The notes below the pieces were generated by a model. It saw nothing but the letters and a program-made list of their open reading frames with translations. It did no database searches and had not been told where the DNA came from. Made by a program: the position numbers and the translations under genes. This document shows, one piece after another, positions 25,101-35,405 of a DNA stretch of 64,000 bases; the first letter of the stretch is position 1, and every line of letters starts with the position of its first letter. The DNA lies in assembly GCA_949317995.1 (NCBI GenBank), contig OX439052.1, forward strand, positions 44,512,599 to 44,576,598, given 5' to 3'. Source of the stretch: Acholoe squamosa. Taxonomy: Eukaryota; Annelida; Polychaeta; Phyllodocida; Polynoidae.

Positions 25101-28100
25101 TCAAGTAGGAATAAATATTAATAAATATTAACAGTTATTAAGTATAAATGTCCCTGGGCAGCGCTTGGGTAGCCATTTATGCCCTTAAAAAATATATCAC
25201 ATGCAAGCATGAATGTTGAGTGATTTTAATATCCCTTGTCTCGCATTCCTTGTGCCATGGACTTGGCCACATGGTGGTCCAGGGTAAAGACCACTTCGTA
25301 TAATTGGTGCAGTAGGCGGCGTGTGTTGGTGGTACGTAAGAGGGGGTTGTGTTGATGCGATGGTACTTCTGATTGTGGTTTTCCCTGGTCATGGCGAGGT
25401 CTCTCATTGATGTGGTTGACATGGTAACGGTCGTAACTCTTGTTGTTGTAATAACCATTAGGTTTTGGGTCAGACAAACGTTCAAAAACACTCTTGTGTT
25501 TTGGGGCCACAACAGATCTTGGGGGTACGGGTTTCTCAGTCTCGGCAGCTTTTGAAGTTTTCTCCATGTCCTTAAGCATCTCCTTTTCTAGTTCTTCCAA
25601 GGGATTCTTCATGGTTTTGGTTTTGGGCATTTTTTGAGTTTTGGTGTTGTTGTTGTCAGTTTTGTTGAACCTCTTTTTCTTTTTTGGCGGTGTGGGTTCG
25701 CTGTCGGAGCTAGGGGAAGTCGTTGAACATTCTCCCTCACTGTCGGAGTCCGACGAAGACGATGAGGAGGAGGAGCTGGAGCAATCAGAACCAAAGAGTT
25801 CCTGTTTTGTCGTTTTTGGTGTTGGTTTTGGTGTTTCGACGAGTTTTGGTGTTTTGGGAGACATGGTAATATCCACAATGGGTTTTGTAGACTCTTGGCG
25901 CTTTTTGGTGGTGATGATGGTGGGATTTGTTCTTTTGCGTTCCCAGGGGTCCTTGAGTGGAGTTGTTGTCAGTTTTGTCAATTCTTCACCCTGTTTTGAT
26001 GTCTCAATTGATGTCACAGACTTCTCAGATGATGTCATAAGTGATGGTTTTGGTGTTGAGTTGTTTTTGGACATAGTACCCGAGGCAGCCGGTGGGCCTG
26101 GAAGAAAGGGTTTGTCCAAAAAAAACAATTCTGAATTTCACTTTATAAAAATCTTTTATGACCAGCTGGGGCTTGTTTTGAGTTTTGGTGACAAATTTAT
26201 CAAGAGTTGGTCTTGTAATAACAGGGTGTACTACTTGGTGGAATGTTTTTTGGTGTCTTACCAAGTTACTCCGTGTGCTAAATTTTTTAGAACATGGGAA
26301 TAAAGGACAATGGTACTTACAAGTGGTTTTGGTAATTTCGCCAGAGGTTTTGGTAATTCCAGAGTGTTCTTCTTTTAAATGTCTTGAGATGGACGCATCT
26401 GTCTGTTTTATTACCTTGGTACACCACCTACACTGTTCATAGTTAGACATGGATGCCTTCTTGGTGCTCTTTTTCTCTTTTTCAGGTTTTTCAGACATCG
26501 TTTTGTCGTTTTTGTGGGAGTTGGATGTTGTTTTGACATCAATTTGGCAATTTCTGACGTTGGGCGGACGTCAAGTGCGCTTATGTAGTGGCGTGTAACA
26601 ATTGGACGATTCCATGGTGATGTGACGTCACAGTACGGGAGACCCGATGGTGACGTCACAAATGGCGGGGGAAGCCCGTGTTTTGTTTTGGCGACGATTG
26701 AGATCGTTTTTCGTCGATGGAGATGCTCTTGGGAGATTCTGGACATATTTGATATAGCTGGTGAGTATGATTATTGTTCCAAGTGTGTGTGTGTTGTCAT
26801 AAGATCGTGTTTTGGCGTTTTTTTGTGGCTCTTGGTGATTGTTTTGTCGTCGTCGTCCTACCACGTGTTGTTTACTGCCACTGAGGTACTGTCAATGATC
26901 AGATTTTCCAATTCTGTTTGAAGTGTGAGGCTCTTGTGTATGTTGTTGTTGTTTGTCTCATTGTTGGTGTTGTTTGTAGTCTTTATTCTGGGTCCATTTG
27001 TTTTGTTGGTCTTAGAGGGGTTGGATAGTTCCTGCTGTAGATCAGCTAGTGATTTTTCTGCAAAGTCGTACTCACTATGAGTGCATTTGGTTTTGATGTT
27101 GGACATCGTTTTGTCATAATGGGCTTGTAATTTTTTTGCTCTTTCTTGGTAATAGTCTTTTAGTAATAGTCTTAGTTTCTTGCCACACTCTACTTGTGTT
27201 TCATTCCATCTCAGGAAGAAATCCCAGTCTTGTTCAGGTATTTGTGCTGGTATATTACCTTGTAGGCCTTTTGGTATTATGTTTTGTAATATGCAATTGT
27301 TGAGGTACTCTTGTTGTTTGTTAGCTTTATGGAGGTTGGTTTTTAATTTCCTTGCTAAGTTGTAGTATGGTAGGGCATCTCCCGGTATCGTTTTGGTGTT
27401 GTCATCCAAGTTGTTAGTGTTACCATCGATGTTGTTGAATGTATTGTCCATGATAAAAATGTTTTGGTGTTGCGTATTGGTGGGACAATTAATGTTCCTG
27501 AAGAGTGAGGATCCTATTATGGATGCTTGTAGTGTTCTTGTTGGTTTAGGACGGTTATTAATTATTACTACAACCCATATATATTGGACATAATACGTAT
27601 GGAGGGATCATCTAGACTATCTAAGGATGTGTATGTTTTAATTTGAAGACTTGTCATGGTTGGATTCCATATGAAAAGTGACTGTATACACAGCGGTACC
27701 TCTCCCGGCAAGGAACAAAAACAATGGCTTCGCGCAGAGCGGACACGGGCCCTATCGCTTGCACTTACAAAATGTCTTCTCGTGGCTATAATCTTTGGAT
27801 ATCAGGTAAGAAATTGATACAAAATGGAGGAATTTGTGGTATAAACCTATTAGGTCATGGATATTGCAGCCCACGGGCCGTACATGCTGTATATATACCC
27901 TCGCCGCTCCGCGGCTCGGGTATATACAGCATGTACAGCCTTAGGGCTGCAATATCCATGATCTATTAGCTTAATAATAGAAAAATGCATCTACATATAA
28001 GACTCATTCATGAATGGTGATGAATGATTAAGAGGGCTCCAAAGACCATGCTATTTTCATTAACTGTATCTCATTTCTTTTTCATCCTTATAGTGAGCTG

Positions 28101-28199
28101 CTAAAGCAAAGGCATTCAGACATTGACCACAAAAACCTCACTGCAATGATCAAAGAGTGGCAGAAGAAAGACCTGCCGAGACATGGCAGAAAAGGATGA
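22167..28199 (+). CDS. CARF/ALS2CR8-like protein, C-terminal exons
   Basis: This is a spliced host gene related to the calcium-responsive transcription factor (CARF, ALS2CR8) domain family, which binds DNA in vertebrate CARF. Exons I can support are 22167-22356 (FEDITNSIFVFHG), about 22853-22960 (TTKKKGCPANICMKEVVKYP), about 23245-23394 (GERRFYIALASSTEHDEFH), 23861-24065 (PEMKRHAQSFVRRELLAGHD, then NRRYNPRNVDIRNHIH) and 28094-28199 (RHSDIDHKNLTAMIKEWQKK, stop at 28197). The borders at 22356, 23394 and 24065 are GTAAG donors; acceptors at 23860 and 28093 are canonical. The 22356/22853 join is out of frame, so an exon or an unusual border is missing there. The last intron is 4 kb and full of mobile DNA. 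The first exon is the Lys/Thr-rich one at 13.0-14.0 kb, now separated by the LINE and its amplification, so a normal transcript is doubtful. Similar domains also occur in transposon-derived proteins. Confidence 0.7.
24300..24385 (-). mobile_element. tRNA-derived SINE head
   Basis: Read on the minus strand, this has an A-box-like start (GTGGCGCTATGGCTAAGG) and, about 30 bases on, a B-box-like GGTTCAATCC, the two internal pol III promoter parts of a tRNA gene. It is followed by CGAGTTGGGACGA and a T-run on that strand (A-run at 24291-24301 on the plus strand). It is not a good functional tRNA, so a tRNA-derived SINE in the intron is the better reading. Confidence 0.55.
24414..24640 (+). repeat. 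Left partner of an inverted repeat pair in the intron
   Basis: Two segments, 24414-24475 (CCTTGACCGGAGAGGTGCCG, then ATGGAATCCAACC) and 24612-24640 (GCGAAGCCATTGTTTTTCTT), both match the reverse complement of 27660-27745. On the left the segments are arranged as two overlapping partial copies. Such partial tandem and inverted ends resemble the pseudo-LTR structure of Penelope-like elements. Confidence 0.55.
24890..24940 (-). ncRNA. Hammerhead-ribozyme-like core of a Penelope-like element
   Basis: On the minus strand the core CTGAAGA (from 24931) is followed by AGACTTATCAATTAAGT, whose GACTT/AAGTC halves can form stem II, then CGAAAC (to 24902) and the self-complementary GTTGCAAC. CTGANGA plus GAAA flanking a short hairpin is the conserved hammerhead core, known from Penelope-like retroelement ends. 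I could not place the cleavage triplet and stem I with confidence, so activity is not claimed. Confidence 0.5.
25226..26128 (-). CDS. Ser-rich, charged protein of unknown function
   Basis: An open frame of 300 codons, with an acidic serine tract (about 10 Ser in a row, then DSDSEGE) followed by a PPKKKKR-like basic stretch that could act as a nuclear signal. The C-terminal half is rich in Asn, His and Arg. It overlaps the C2H2 frame at 26025-26498 by about 100 bases in another frame. A polypyrimidine tract ending TTTCTTCCAG at about 26098 suggests this is a downstream exon rather than a separate start. It lies inside the last intron of the CARF-like gene, on the opposite strand, between inverted repeats. 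I do not recognise the family; it may belong to the mobile element there. Confidence 0.4.
   Translation of the reverse strand: MFFLDKPFLPGPPAASGTMSKNNSTPKPSLMTSSEKSVTSIETSKQGEELTKLTTTPLKDPWERKRTNPTIITTKKRQESTKPIVDITMSPKTPKLVETPKPTPKTTKQELFGSDCSSSSSSSSSSDSDSEGECSTTSPSSDSEPTPPKKKKRFNKTDNNNTKTQKMPKTKTMKNPLEELEKEMLKDMEKTSKAAETEKPVPPRSVVAPKHKSVFERLSDPKPNGYYNNKSYDRYHVNHINERPRHDQGKPQSEVPSHQHNPLLRTTNTRRLLHQLYEVVFTLDHHVAKSMAQGMRDKGY
26025..26498 (-). CDS. C2H2 zinc-finger protein, N-terminal exon
   Basis: The frame starts with a basic Lys/Glu-rich leader, then a finger-like unit CRWCTKVIKQTDASISRHLKEEH-type (C-x2-C-x12-H-x4-H, described by its Cys and His) and a second unit with C-x4-C in PLFPCSKKF and H-x4-H in VRHQKTFH. 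These are zinc-binding fingers of the BED/C2H2 kind, common in transposon-encoded and DNA-binding proteins. The start codon lies about 125 bases downstream of two perfect CRE sites, so transcription from that promoter is plausible. The 3' end probably splices to the Ser-rich frame below it, but the join could not be resolved from the sequence. Confidence 0.5.
   Translation of the reverse strand: MSEKPEKEKKSTKKASMSNYEQCRWCTKVIKQTDASISRHLKEEHSGITKTSGEITKTTCKYHCPLFPCSKKFSTRSNLVRHQKTFHQVVHPVITRPTLDKFVTKTQNKPQLVIKDFYKVKFRIVFFGQTLSSRPTGCLGYYVQKQLNTKTITYDII
26566..26665. promoter_or_regulatory. CRE-containing promoter-like patch
   Basis: Two perfect TGACGTCA sites (26623-26630, 26651-26658) and a GGACGTCAAG variant near 26569 sit with an AAATGGCGGG element. 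CRE plus YY1-like sites typify CpG-rich metazoan promoters. The C2H2 gene starts just downstream on the minus strand. A GTGAGT donor at 26761 on the plus strand would allow divergent transcription. Confidence 0.55.
26858..27451 (-). CDS. Possible Penelope-like element N-terminal ORF
   Basis: A 197-residue frame. The central part (KANKQQEYLNNCILQNIIPK, then GL, then WDFFLRWNETQVECGKKLRL) resembles the conserved N-terminal region that precedes reverse transcriptase in some Penelope-like and related elements, where an 'IPKGL' motif is followed by an aromatic-rich helix and an 'EC..KL' segment. This is family recognition by eye. The C-terminal third is low-complexity Asn/Thr. No reverse transcriptase or GIY-YIG domain follows, so the element is incomplete. 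It lies inside the last intron of the CARF-like gene. Confidence 0.4.
   Translation of the reverse strand: MDNTFNNIDGNTNNLDDNTKTIPGDALPYYNLARKLKTNLHKANKQQEYLNNCILQNIIPKGLQGNIPAQIPEQDWDFFLRWNETQVECGKKLRLLLKDYYQERAKKLQAHYDKTMSNIKTKCTHSEYDFAEKSLADLQQELSNPSKTNKTNGPRIKTTNNTNNETNNNNIHKSLTLQTELENLIIDSTSVAVNNTW
27660..27745 (-). repeat. Right partner of the intron inverted repeat pair
   Basis: The reverse complement reads GCGAAGCCATTGTTTTTGTT, CCTTGCCGGGAGAGGTACCG and ATGGAATCCAACC in one piece. It matches the two partial segments at 24414-24475 and 24612-24640. With those it brackets the minus-strand ORFs at 25.2-27.5 kb. Confidence 0.55.
27855..27961. repeat. Long near-perfect hairpin
   Basis: The left arm starts TCATGGATATTGCAGCCC and includes GTACATGCTGTATAT. 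The right arm is its reverse complement and ends GGGCTGCAATATCCATGA. Arms are about 43-45 bp with a few mismatches, around a CG-rich loop (CTCGCCGCTCCGCGGCTCG). It lies near the end of the large intron and could be a foldback element or a miRNA-like precursor. Confidence 0.8.
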
Positions 28200-28410
28200 T
28201 GTTGACAATTGATATTCCCTTAATAACTACTGTAACCTGATTCAATTCTGCTTCAATATACGAGGCATTGCCTACTCTACAACCATATTCGGTCAGCTGT
28301 TGAGTTTTCTTTCCTGCATGCCACCTTCTTTGCTCCTCTAGAGGGTCCATTACAATAGGGACAAAAACAACAAAACAATATCCTAAAGCCCATGTATCAG
28401 TGAACATAAT

Positions 28411-30840
28411 GGGTCAGTAAGGGGTCAGTGGTACTAACCGGTCAGTGGCACTAACGGGTCATTGCCACTAAGGGGTCAGTGGTACTAACGGGTCAGTGTA
28501 CATAAGGAGTCAGTGGCACTAAGGGGTCACTGGTACTAAGGGGTGAGTGAACATAACAGGTCAGTGTACCTAAGGGGTGAGTGTACATAAGGGGTCAGTG
28601 GCACTAAGGGGTCAGTGGCACTAAGGGGTCAATGGTACTAAGGGGTCAGTGGTGCCAAGGGGTCAGAGTACATAAGGGGTCAGTGGCACTAAGGGGTTAG
28701 TGGTATTAAGGGTTCAGTGGCACTAAGGGGTCAGTGGTACTAAGGGGTCAGTGGTAATAAGGAGTCAGTGGTACTAAGGGGTCAGTGGGGGAGAGTGTAT
28801 ATAAGGGGTCAGTGGCGCTAAGGGGTCAGTTTACATAAGGGGTCTGTGGTATTAAGGGGTCAGTGTATAAAAAGGAGTCAGTGGCACTAAGGGGTCAGTG
28901 GCACTAAGGGGTCAGTGTACATGAGGGGTCAGTGGTACTTAGGGGTCAGTGTATATAAGAGGTCAGTGTACATAAGGGGTCAGTGGTATTAAGGGGTCAC
29001 TGTACATAAGGGGTCAGTGGTACTAAGGGGTCAGTGGTAATAAGGGGTCAGTGGTAATAAGGGTCAGCGGTAATAATGGGTCAGTGGTAATAAGGGATCA
29101 GTGGGGATGTGTGTACATAAGGTGTTAGTGGCACTAGGGGGTCAGTGACACTAGGGGGTCAGTGGTACTGAGGGGTCAGTGGCACTAAGGGGTCAGTGGC
29201 ACTAAGGGGTCAGTGGCACGAAGGGGTCAGTGGCACTAAGGGGTCAGTGGCACTAAGGGGTCAGTGGTATTAAGGGGTCAGTGTACAAAAAGGAGTCAGT
29301 GGTACTAAGTGGTAAGTGGCACTAAGGGGTCAGTGTACATTACAGGTCAGTGTACACAAGGGGTCAGTGTACATAAGGGGTCAGTGGCACTAAGGGGTCA
29401 GTGGCACTAAGGGGTCAGTGGCACTAACGGGTCAGTGGTACTTAGGTACTAAGGGGTCAGTGGTACCAAGGGGTCAGTGTACATAAGGGGTCAGTGGTAC
29501 TAAGGGGTCAGTGGCACTAAGGGGTCAGTGGCACTAAGGGGGTCAGTGGCACTAAGGGCTCAGTGTACATAAGGGGTCATTTTAAGTGGTACTAAGTGGT
29601 CAGTGGTATTAAGGGGTCAGTGGCACTAAGGGGTCAGTGGTACTAAGGGGTCAGTGGCACTAAGGGGTCAGTGTACATAAGGGGTCAGTGGTACTAAGGG
29701 GTCAGTGGTACTAAGGGGGTCAGTGGCACAAAGGGGTCAGTGTACATAAGGGGTCAGTGTCAGTGGTACTAAGTGGTCAGTGGTACTAAGAGGTCAGTGG
29801 CACTAAGGGGTCAGTGCCACTAAGGGGTCAGTGTATATAAGTGATCAGTGGCACTAAGGGGTCAGTGGCACTAAGGGGTCAGTGGTACTAAGGGGTCAGT
29901 GTACATAAGGGCTCAGCATCAGTGGTAATAAGTGGTCAGTGGTACTAAGGGGTCAGTGGCACTAAGGCATCAGTGTATATAAGTGATCAGTGGCACTAAG
30001 GGGTCAGTGTATATAAGGGGTCGGTGGCACTAAGGGGTCAGTGGTACCAAGGGGTCACTGTACATAAGGGGTCATTGGCACTAAGGGGTCAGTGGCACTA
30101 AGGGGTCAGTGTACATAAGGGCTCAGCATCAGTGGTAATAAGTGGTCAGTGGTACTAAGGGGTCAGTGGCACTAAGGGGTCTGTGGTACTAAGGGGTCAG
30201 TGGTACCAAGGTGTCACTGTACATAAGGGGTAAGTGGCACTAAGCGGTCAGTGGCACTAAGGGGTCAGTGTACATAAGGGGTCAGCATCAGTGGTACTAA
30301 GTGGTCAGTGGTACTAAGGGGTCAGTGGCACTAAGGGTTAAGTGGCACTAAGGGGTCAGTGGCACTAAGGGGTCAGTGTACATAAGGGGTCAGCATCAGT
30401 GGTACTAAGGGGTCAGGGGCACTAAGGGGTCAGTGGCACTAAGGGGTCAGTGTACATTACAGGTCAGTGTACACAAGGGGTCAGTGTACATAAGGGGTCA
30501 GTGGCACTAAGGGGTCAGTGGCACTAAGGGGTCAGTGGCACTAACGGGTCAGTGGTACTTAGGTACTAAGGGGTCAGTGGTACCAAGGGGTCAGTGTACA
30601 TAAGGGGTCAGTGGTACTAAGGGGTCAGTGGCACTAAGGGGTCAGTGGCACTAAGGGGGTCAGTGGCACTAAGGGCTCAGTGTACATAAGGGGTCATTTT
30701 AAGTGGTACTAAGTGGTCAGTGGTATTAAGGGGTCAGTGGCACTAAGGAGTCAGTGGTACTAAGGGGTCAGTGGCACTAAGGGGTCAGTGTACATAAGGG
30801 GTCAGTGGTACTAAGAGGTCAGTGTATAGTACATAAAGGG
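28411..30840 (-). repeat. 17-bp satellite array in inverted orientation
   Basis: Tandem GGGGTCAGTGGCACTAA monomers, the reverse complement of the satellite at 3858-8795, start about 210 bp after the CARF-like stop codon. A block of variants around 29339 (GTACATTACAGGTCAGTGTA) recurs near 30457, giving a higher-order duplication of about 1.1 kb. Monomer variants match those of the first array. Confidence 0.95.
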
Positions 30841-30849
30841 GGAGAGGGG

Positions 30850-33800
30850 TTGATTTGGATATGAAAAAAAAAGTTTTTATTTTTACATTCCCTCTATGCC
30901 TAATAAAAATATTTTCATTAGCAGTTTATCATATTATCATATCTCAATTTCTTTAATAATATCTTTGGTCTATCCATGGGTATATAGATCATGCAACCTG
31001 TGTTATCAGGGTAACACTAACAGGGTACATAGGTTTGTGAACATTCCCCTGATGGTTGGGAAACCCCATACTATAATGATGTCACACCACACCTGGTGCT
31101 GCCATCTCGTGCCAAAGAGGTGAAGTGCTGGATGTACATAAGGGTCACCTTTTTGGGGTAAAAGGCCCTTTAGCCCTCATAACCAAGGTACTAGTTGTAT
31201 GCAGCCATTTAGCACTAGGAAGTAAGGATAACTTCAAGGAGATCTCTTTTGTAGCTTTTCATTATGATTGGATGAGAAAAAGTCAACTTATCAGACATTC
31301 AAAATTTTATAACTGTTAAGATCATCATGCTCAATTTGAGATAATTAGAAAGGGTCCTGAAATATGCATGGATTTTTGGGTAGCAAGTTAAATGGGTTAA
31401 AAGTATTAGGTGAGGTATTTTTAGATAAAGAGGTGAAGGATAGGTCATAAAGATACATTTTTTTTACCTTACACTTTGTTCCAATACCTACATGGGCTTT
31501 TGAAATGAACCTTATCTTATCATCAGATCCATGGGCCTTTTGCCCCATCGCTTTGGGCCTTTTACCCCAGCCTTTCAACCTACGGGGCAAAATGCCCCAC
31601 TTTTTGTCAAGCATTCTATTGGAATATTCCATAAGGCTAGGCTGACAACCTATTTCACAAGTATGGTACATTGTTCCATCTCTTGATTGGTGTGAAAAAT
31701 ATGCATTAATTAGGGATTATTCTCTTAGAACTAGCTCAGTTACATGCTATTATGGTATTTTAGCTTATCCTACCCTATCACCCCTTGGACTTCGATATGA
31801 ATTATCAAAAATGCACTTTAGGTGATTTAGAATATCCAAATCTCAGCAGTAGTTCATGAATATCAACTTTAGCTTCTTTTTTAATGACAAGAATCTAAAT
31901 GGAGCTTTTATTCCAATTATGATCCTCTTTATTGTGCATGTGGGCCTTTTATCCCAAAGGGTGTGGGCATTTTACCCCAGCTGTGGGCCTTTTACCCAGG
32001 CATCCACTTTTTTCATACATGATTTACTGTAACAATCTATGGGGCAGAGCTGACAAGCTTTTGCCAATGAAGAAAATATCATTCCATCCTTTGATTAATG
32101 AAAAAAAGTATTCTGGAAGCAGCCATGAATTTCTTATAAATGACACATTTGTAAATTAAGGGCGTCTTACCCCACCCTACCCTAGGTTGACTAAGAGATC
32201 ATAATGAAGGTTGGATGTGAGCTATCCCAGCTGATCAAGCTGTGATAGGTAGGAAAGCTATAAAGTGAGCTTGAGGGATAGGTATTGAAGAGGATGGGTA
32301 GCAAGGAGGATAGGTAATAAACAGTTTAAGAGATGGGCACAGAGGGTACCTTGTAAGGTGAGAATATTCAAAAGATACATTGGTGCTAGGTAATATCACA
32401 GATGTGCCAGTCAAATATGAGAGATGTGCAGAGTTGGGGGATAGTCACCATGAGGGATAGGTAAAGTGAATGATAGGCAGATTGAGGATAGGTAGACTAA
32501 TGGTAAGAATGTACAGAGAAAACTAGGTACAAAGGTGAGGGGTAAACTTTAATCATTTAAGTTTGAGCCATTTGAGGGAAACCCTAATTAAACTCTAGAT
32601 GTTTTAAGGAATAGGTAGTATGAGTGATAGGCAGACTAAGGGATAGGCGGTATGTGGGATAGGCAGAGCCATACACAGGCAGAGTACTTGTCAGGTTGGG
32701 ATAGGCAAACATTAGGATGTGTAGATTGAGGTATTGACTTTAATTAGCATGTTGCATCTATAAAAAGTCCCAATCATTTTCAACATAGCTTTTTTACATT
32801 TTTAAAATATTCTCAGAATCAAGACCACAAATTTTGGATTCTGCAGGATTTTTTGTTATAGGTGGCCCCTTGTTTTCATTTGATATCACTCTGATAAAGA
32901 TTTCTGACATCTCCATAAACCCCCTTATCTTTATACATAGGACTGAACACAAAAGGTAGCCTACTTTTAAGGGGGGGGGTAGAGGGGGGTGGCTTGCACT
33001 ATAGGACTCTATGGAGTAACATATCCTAGGGAACCTATACTATTCTTGCTTGCACAACGAGTGGACTATGTTGTTGTTTGTTTTTCTGTTTTGACAGATA
33101 TTTGAGAGTATCTGAGTGGTCAGCCACGCTAATATAACATAAATCTTGACAAAGTGACTATGTTTGCCACTTGTCAATGAAATGAGTTGATGGATGCACC
33201 ATGAAAAGCAGGCAGTTCTGGTCTCAGAAACGACAAAAACAAGTTTCCCAACAAGTTTCAGAACTGAAGTTACAAGTATGATTGCCTAATGAACTTACTA
33301 GCCCCTCCCTCGTCCAGCTCAATTTAGTCAATAGGAGCTTTTCGGGATTTTGGCAGAATGGTAGATTTGATCCGACCCCCACCCCCTCCCACCACTATGG
33401 CAAAAATTATGGCAATTCTCCCCTACTTAGGGAGTGGTCATTATGTCATTATTTATCAACGGGGGGGGGGGGGGCTGGTGGGTTTACCCTCCTTTTAGCA
33501 AAAAAGCCCGTGCGCCAGAGTAGAGGCTCCTATTATCGGCAGCCCTGCTAACTCATCCAAATGATGTAGGGGAGTGGTCATTTATTATCAACAGGGGGGG
33601 TGGTGGGTTTGAGGAGGGGCGTAAAAAATTCTGACCCCTCTCGAGGGGGGGCTAAAAAAATTTTGACCCCTCTTGAGGGGGAGGGCTAAAAAAATTTACC
33701 CTCTTTTTAGCAAAAAAGCCCGCACGCTACTATAGATCAAAGAGGGGCCGCGAAAACTCTCCGCAGCTCCGGCACGGGGGGGCACAAAATCTTTTTACTG

Positions 33801-34200
33801 CTGTAGAGGGGGGGGCGTAAAGATTTTTCGCGCCTCCGCGCCCTGGGCCTATTATCGGCAGTTTTGATCAATCTGAGGTCCTAAACCACTATGTTACAAA
33901 GTCCTGGGAGAGTGTACCAAAGGTAAAAGCCTAATTGATTGCATCCAGCACACATATAAATAGCTGTTTCACATAAATCACATGTGAAGCAGACTTTTTC
34001 TTCTTTGAGAATTATCTGGGTCAAATCCCTTACAGTTACAGCCTAATACACAAGTTTTGAGTTTGCCGTGAACGTCCCTAAAGCCGGGGATATCCATGGT
34101 TGGGGGTGCTGTAAATGACCGGAAGGAGGAGTTAGAAGATAGCCACAGGGAGTGGGGGGTGGGGTGACCGGGAGGCAGGTCAGGGGGCATGTGGGTCTCT
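30850..34200. other. Gene-free interval between satellite and viral element
   Basis: No supportable gene. It contains degenerate repeats of GGGCCTTTTACCCC (31520-31600 and 31940-32000), a GGGATAGGCA/GATAGGTA-rich stretch (32200-32720), and G-runs with TTTTGACCCCTC near 33440-33840. Open frames are short and unsupported. Confidence 0.6.
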
Positions 34201-34259
34201 TCTTGGGATTTTGACAAACATTCATGCCGCCTTATTCCTCAGGGATGTGGTGGGACCAT

Positions 34260-34503
34260 GCTGTCACACACTTCTGACTGTTTTCAGATGAGATCTCATC
34301 TGAATAATAATCTTCCATTTAAGTTTCCATAAGTTTCAGATGATCTCATCTGAATGTAATTCAAATTCAGATGAGTTCTGGCATATATCCTTGATCGAGG
34401 CTCTGCCCCCCAACCACCGTTACGCTGGGCACCCAGGGAAGCATGGCGGCATCAACATTCGTCTCCATTGAGGGCCAGGTCAATTCTGCAAGAAGTGACC
34501 CTT
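34260..34503 (-). repeat. Dispersed repeat, inverted copy; candidate left terminal repeat
   Basis: The reverse complement of this stretch matches 2838-2872 and 3012-3145 closely, including the CATCTGAATTTGAATTACAT block and the palindrome CAGATGAGATCTCATCTG. It is inverted relative to the diverged copy at 60950-61175, and the viral genes lie between the two, so these are candidate terminal inverted repeats of the Polinton-like element. The alternative is a dispersed repeat unrelated to the element's ends. Confidence 0.6.
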
Positions 34504-34560
34504 TTGCCCAAGGGCAGGCAGGAGGAAGGTACACTCACTGTCGCATGTGAGTAGTATATA

Positions 34561-34610
34561 TATAGGTCTTCTTTGGATATTTCTAAAAAAATATCCAAAG
34601 AAGACCTATA
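34561..34610. repeat. Perfect 20-bp hairpin
   Basis: TATAGGTCTTCTTTGGATAT at 34561-34580 is followed by a 10-base loop and its exact reverse complement at 34591-34610. It lies just inside the candidate left terminal repeat. It could form a stable stem in RNA (miRNA-like) or a cruciform in DNA. Confidence 0.85.
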
Positions 34611-35405
34611 TTTTTTGAATATCCAGAAAATACCTATTATTTTGGATAATAGGATTATTTTGGAAATAGTAAAGGAGGATTGAAGGAGGATTGAAGGAGG
34701 AGGATTGAGAGATACATTCAATTTCAGATCAGCTCTCTAAGGAATGACGTTACTGAAACAGGAGGACTATTATGTATGGTGCTTCAACCAAGTGATGGGA
34801 TCATACACGCATCAACCAACAATGGGAGCATCAGCCGTTCTAAGTTAACAAGCTCGCACGAATAGTCGTGATTTTGTTCACACTGAAGCTAGTACCTGGA
34901 GCTACAGGCGTGGAGGTTCGTGACATGAGGGCTAGACCTCTTCAATTAACCCCAGACATTGCGTTCCTTATATACTCCACCTCAGCAGTGAAATCATAAA
35001 TGTGGTGTTACACCTTTAAGTCTATGAACAAATAGACATTCAGTTTAAGAGGATATAGATTTTTTTCAACAGTTTGAGTGATTTAGGGACAGAGTTTTTT
35101 CTCCTTTATTTTTTGTTATGTTTCATTGATATTAGCAAAGAACATTTGCTGAGTTATTAGAGGAATTTACAGCGTTAGTTTACAATTGAAACGATAGATT
35201 TTCATTTTCATTGGATTTAAAGCAATTCTTGTATTACGATGATAAATAAAATATGTGATGTACAGATCATTTGACACTTTGATTGAAGTATTATGCTGTC
35301 TATAAGTGAAAATAAAAATGAAGTGAAACAAGTTGTTTGGATATAATACATTTTATTATAATAATGTAATAGAACAGAGTTAAGTATTATTATAAAATCA
35401 TATTA
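34611..35405. other. Non-coding left flank of the viral element
   Basis: About 800 bases without a supportable gene. It contains a short GGAGGATTGAA tandem repeat (34672-34706) and becomes AT-rich after about 35000, matching the base composition of the viral genes. The last stretch is the 3' side of the dUTPase-like gene. Confidence 0.5.

Noticed and set aside
25641..26303. 220-residue plus-strand Val/Phe-rich frame
   Set aside because: Antisense to the Ser/Lys/Thr-rich minus-strand frames; composition is the complement of theirs.
34043..34225. Pro-rich minus-strand frames near 34.0-34.2 kb
   Set aside because: Short, overlapping in two frames and GC-driven; no motif.
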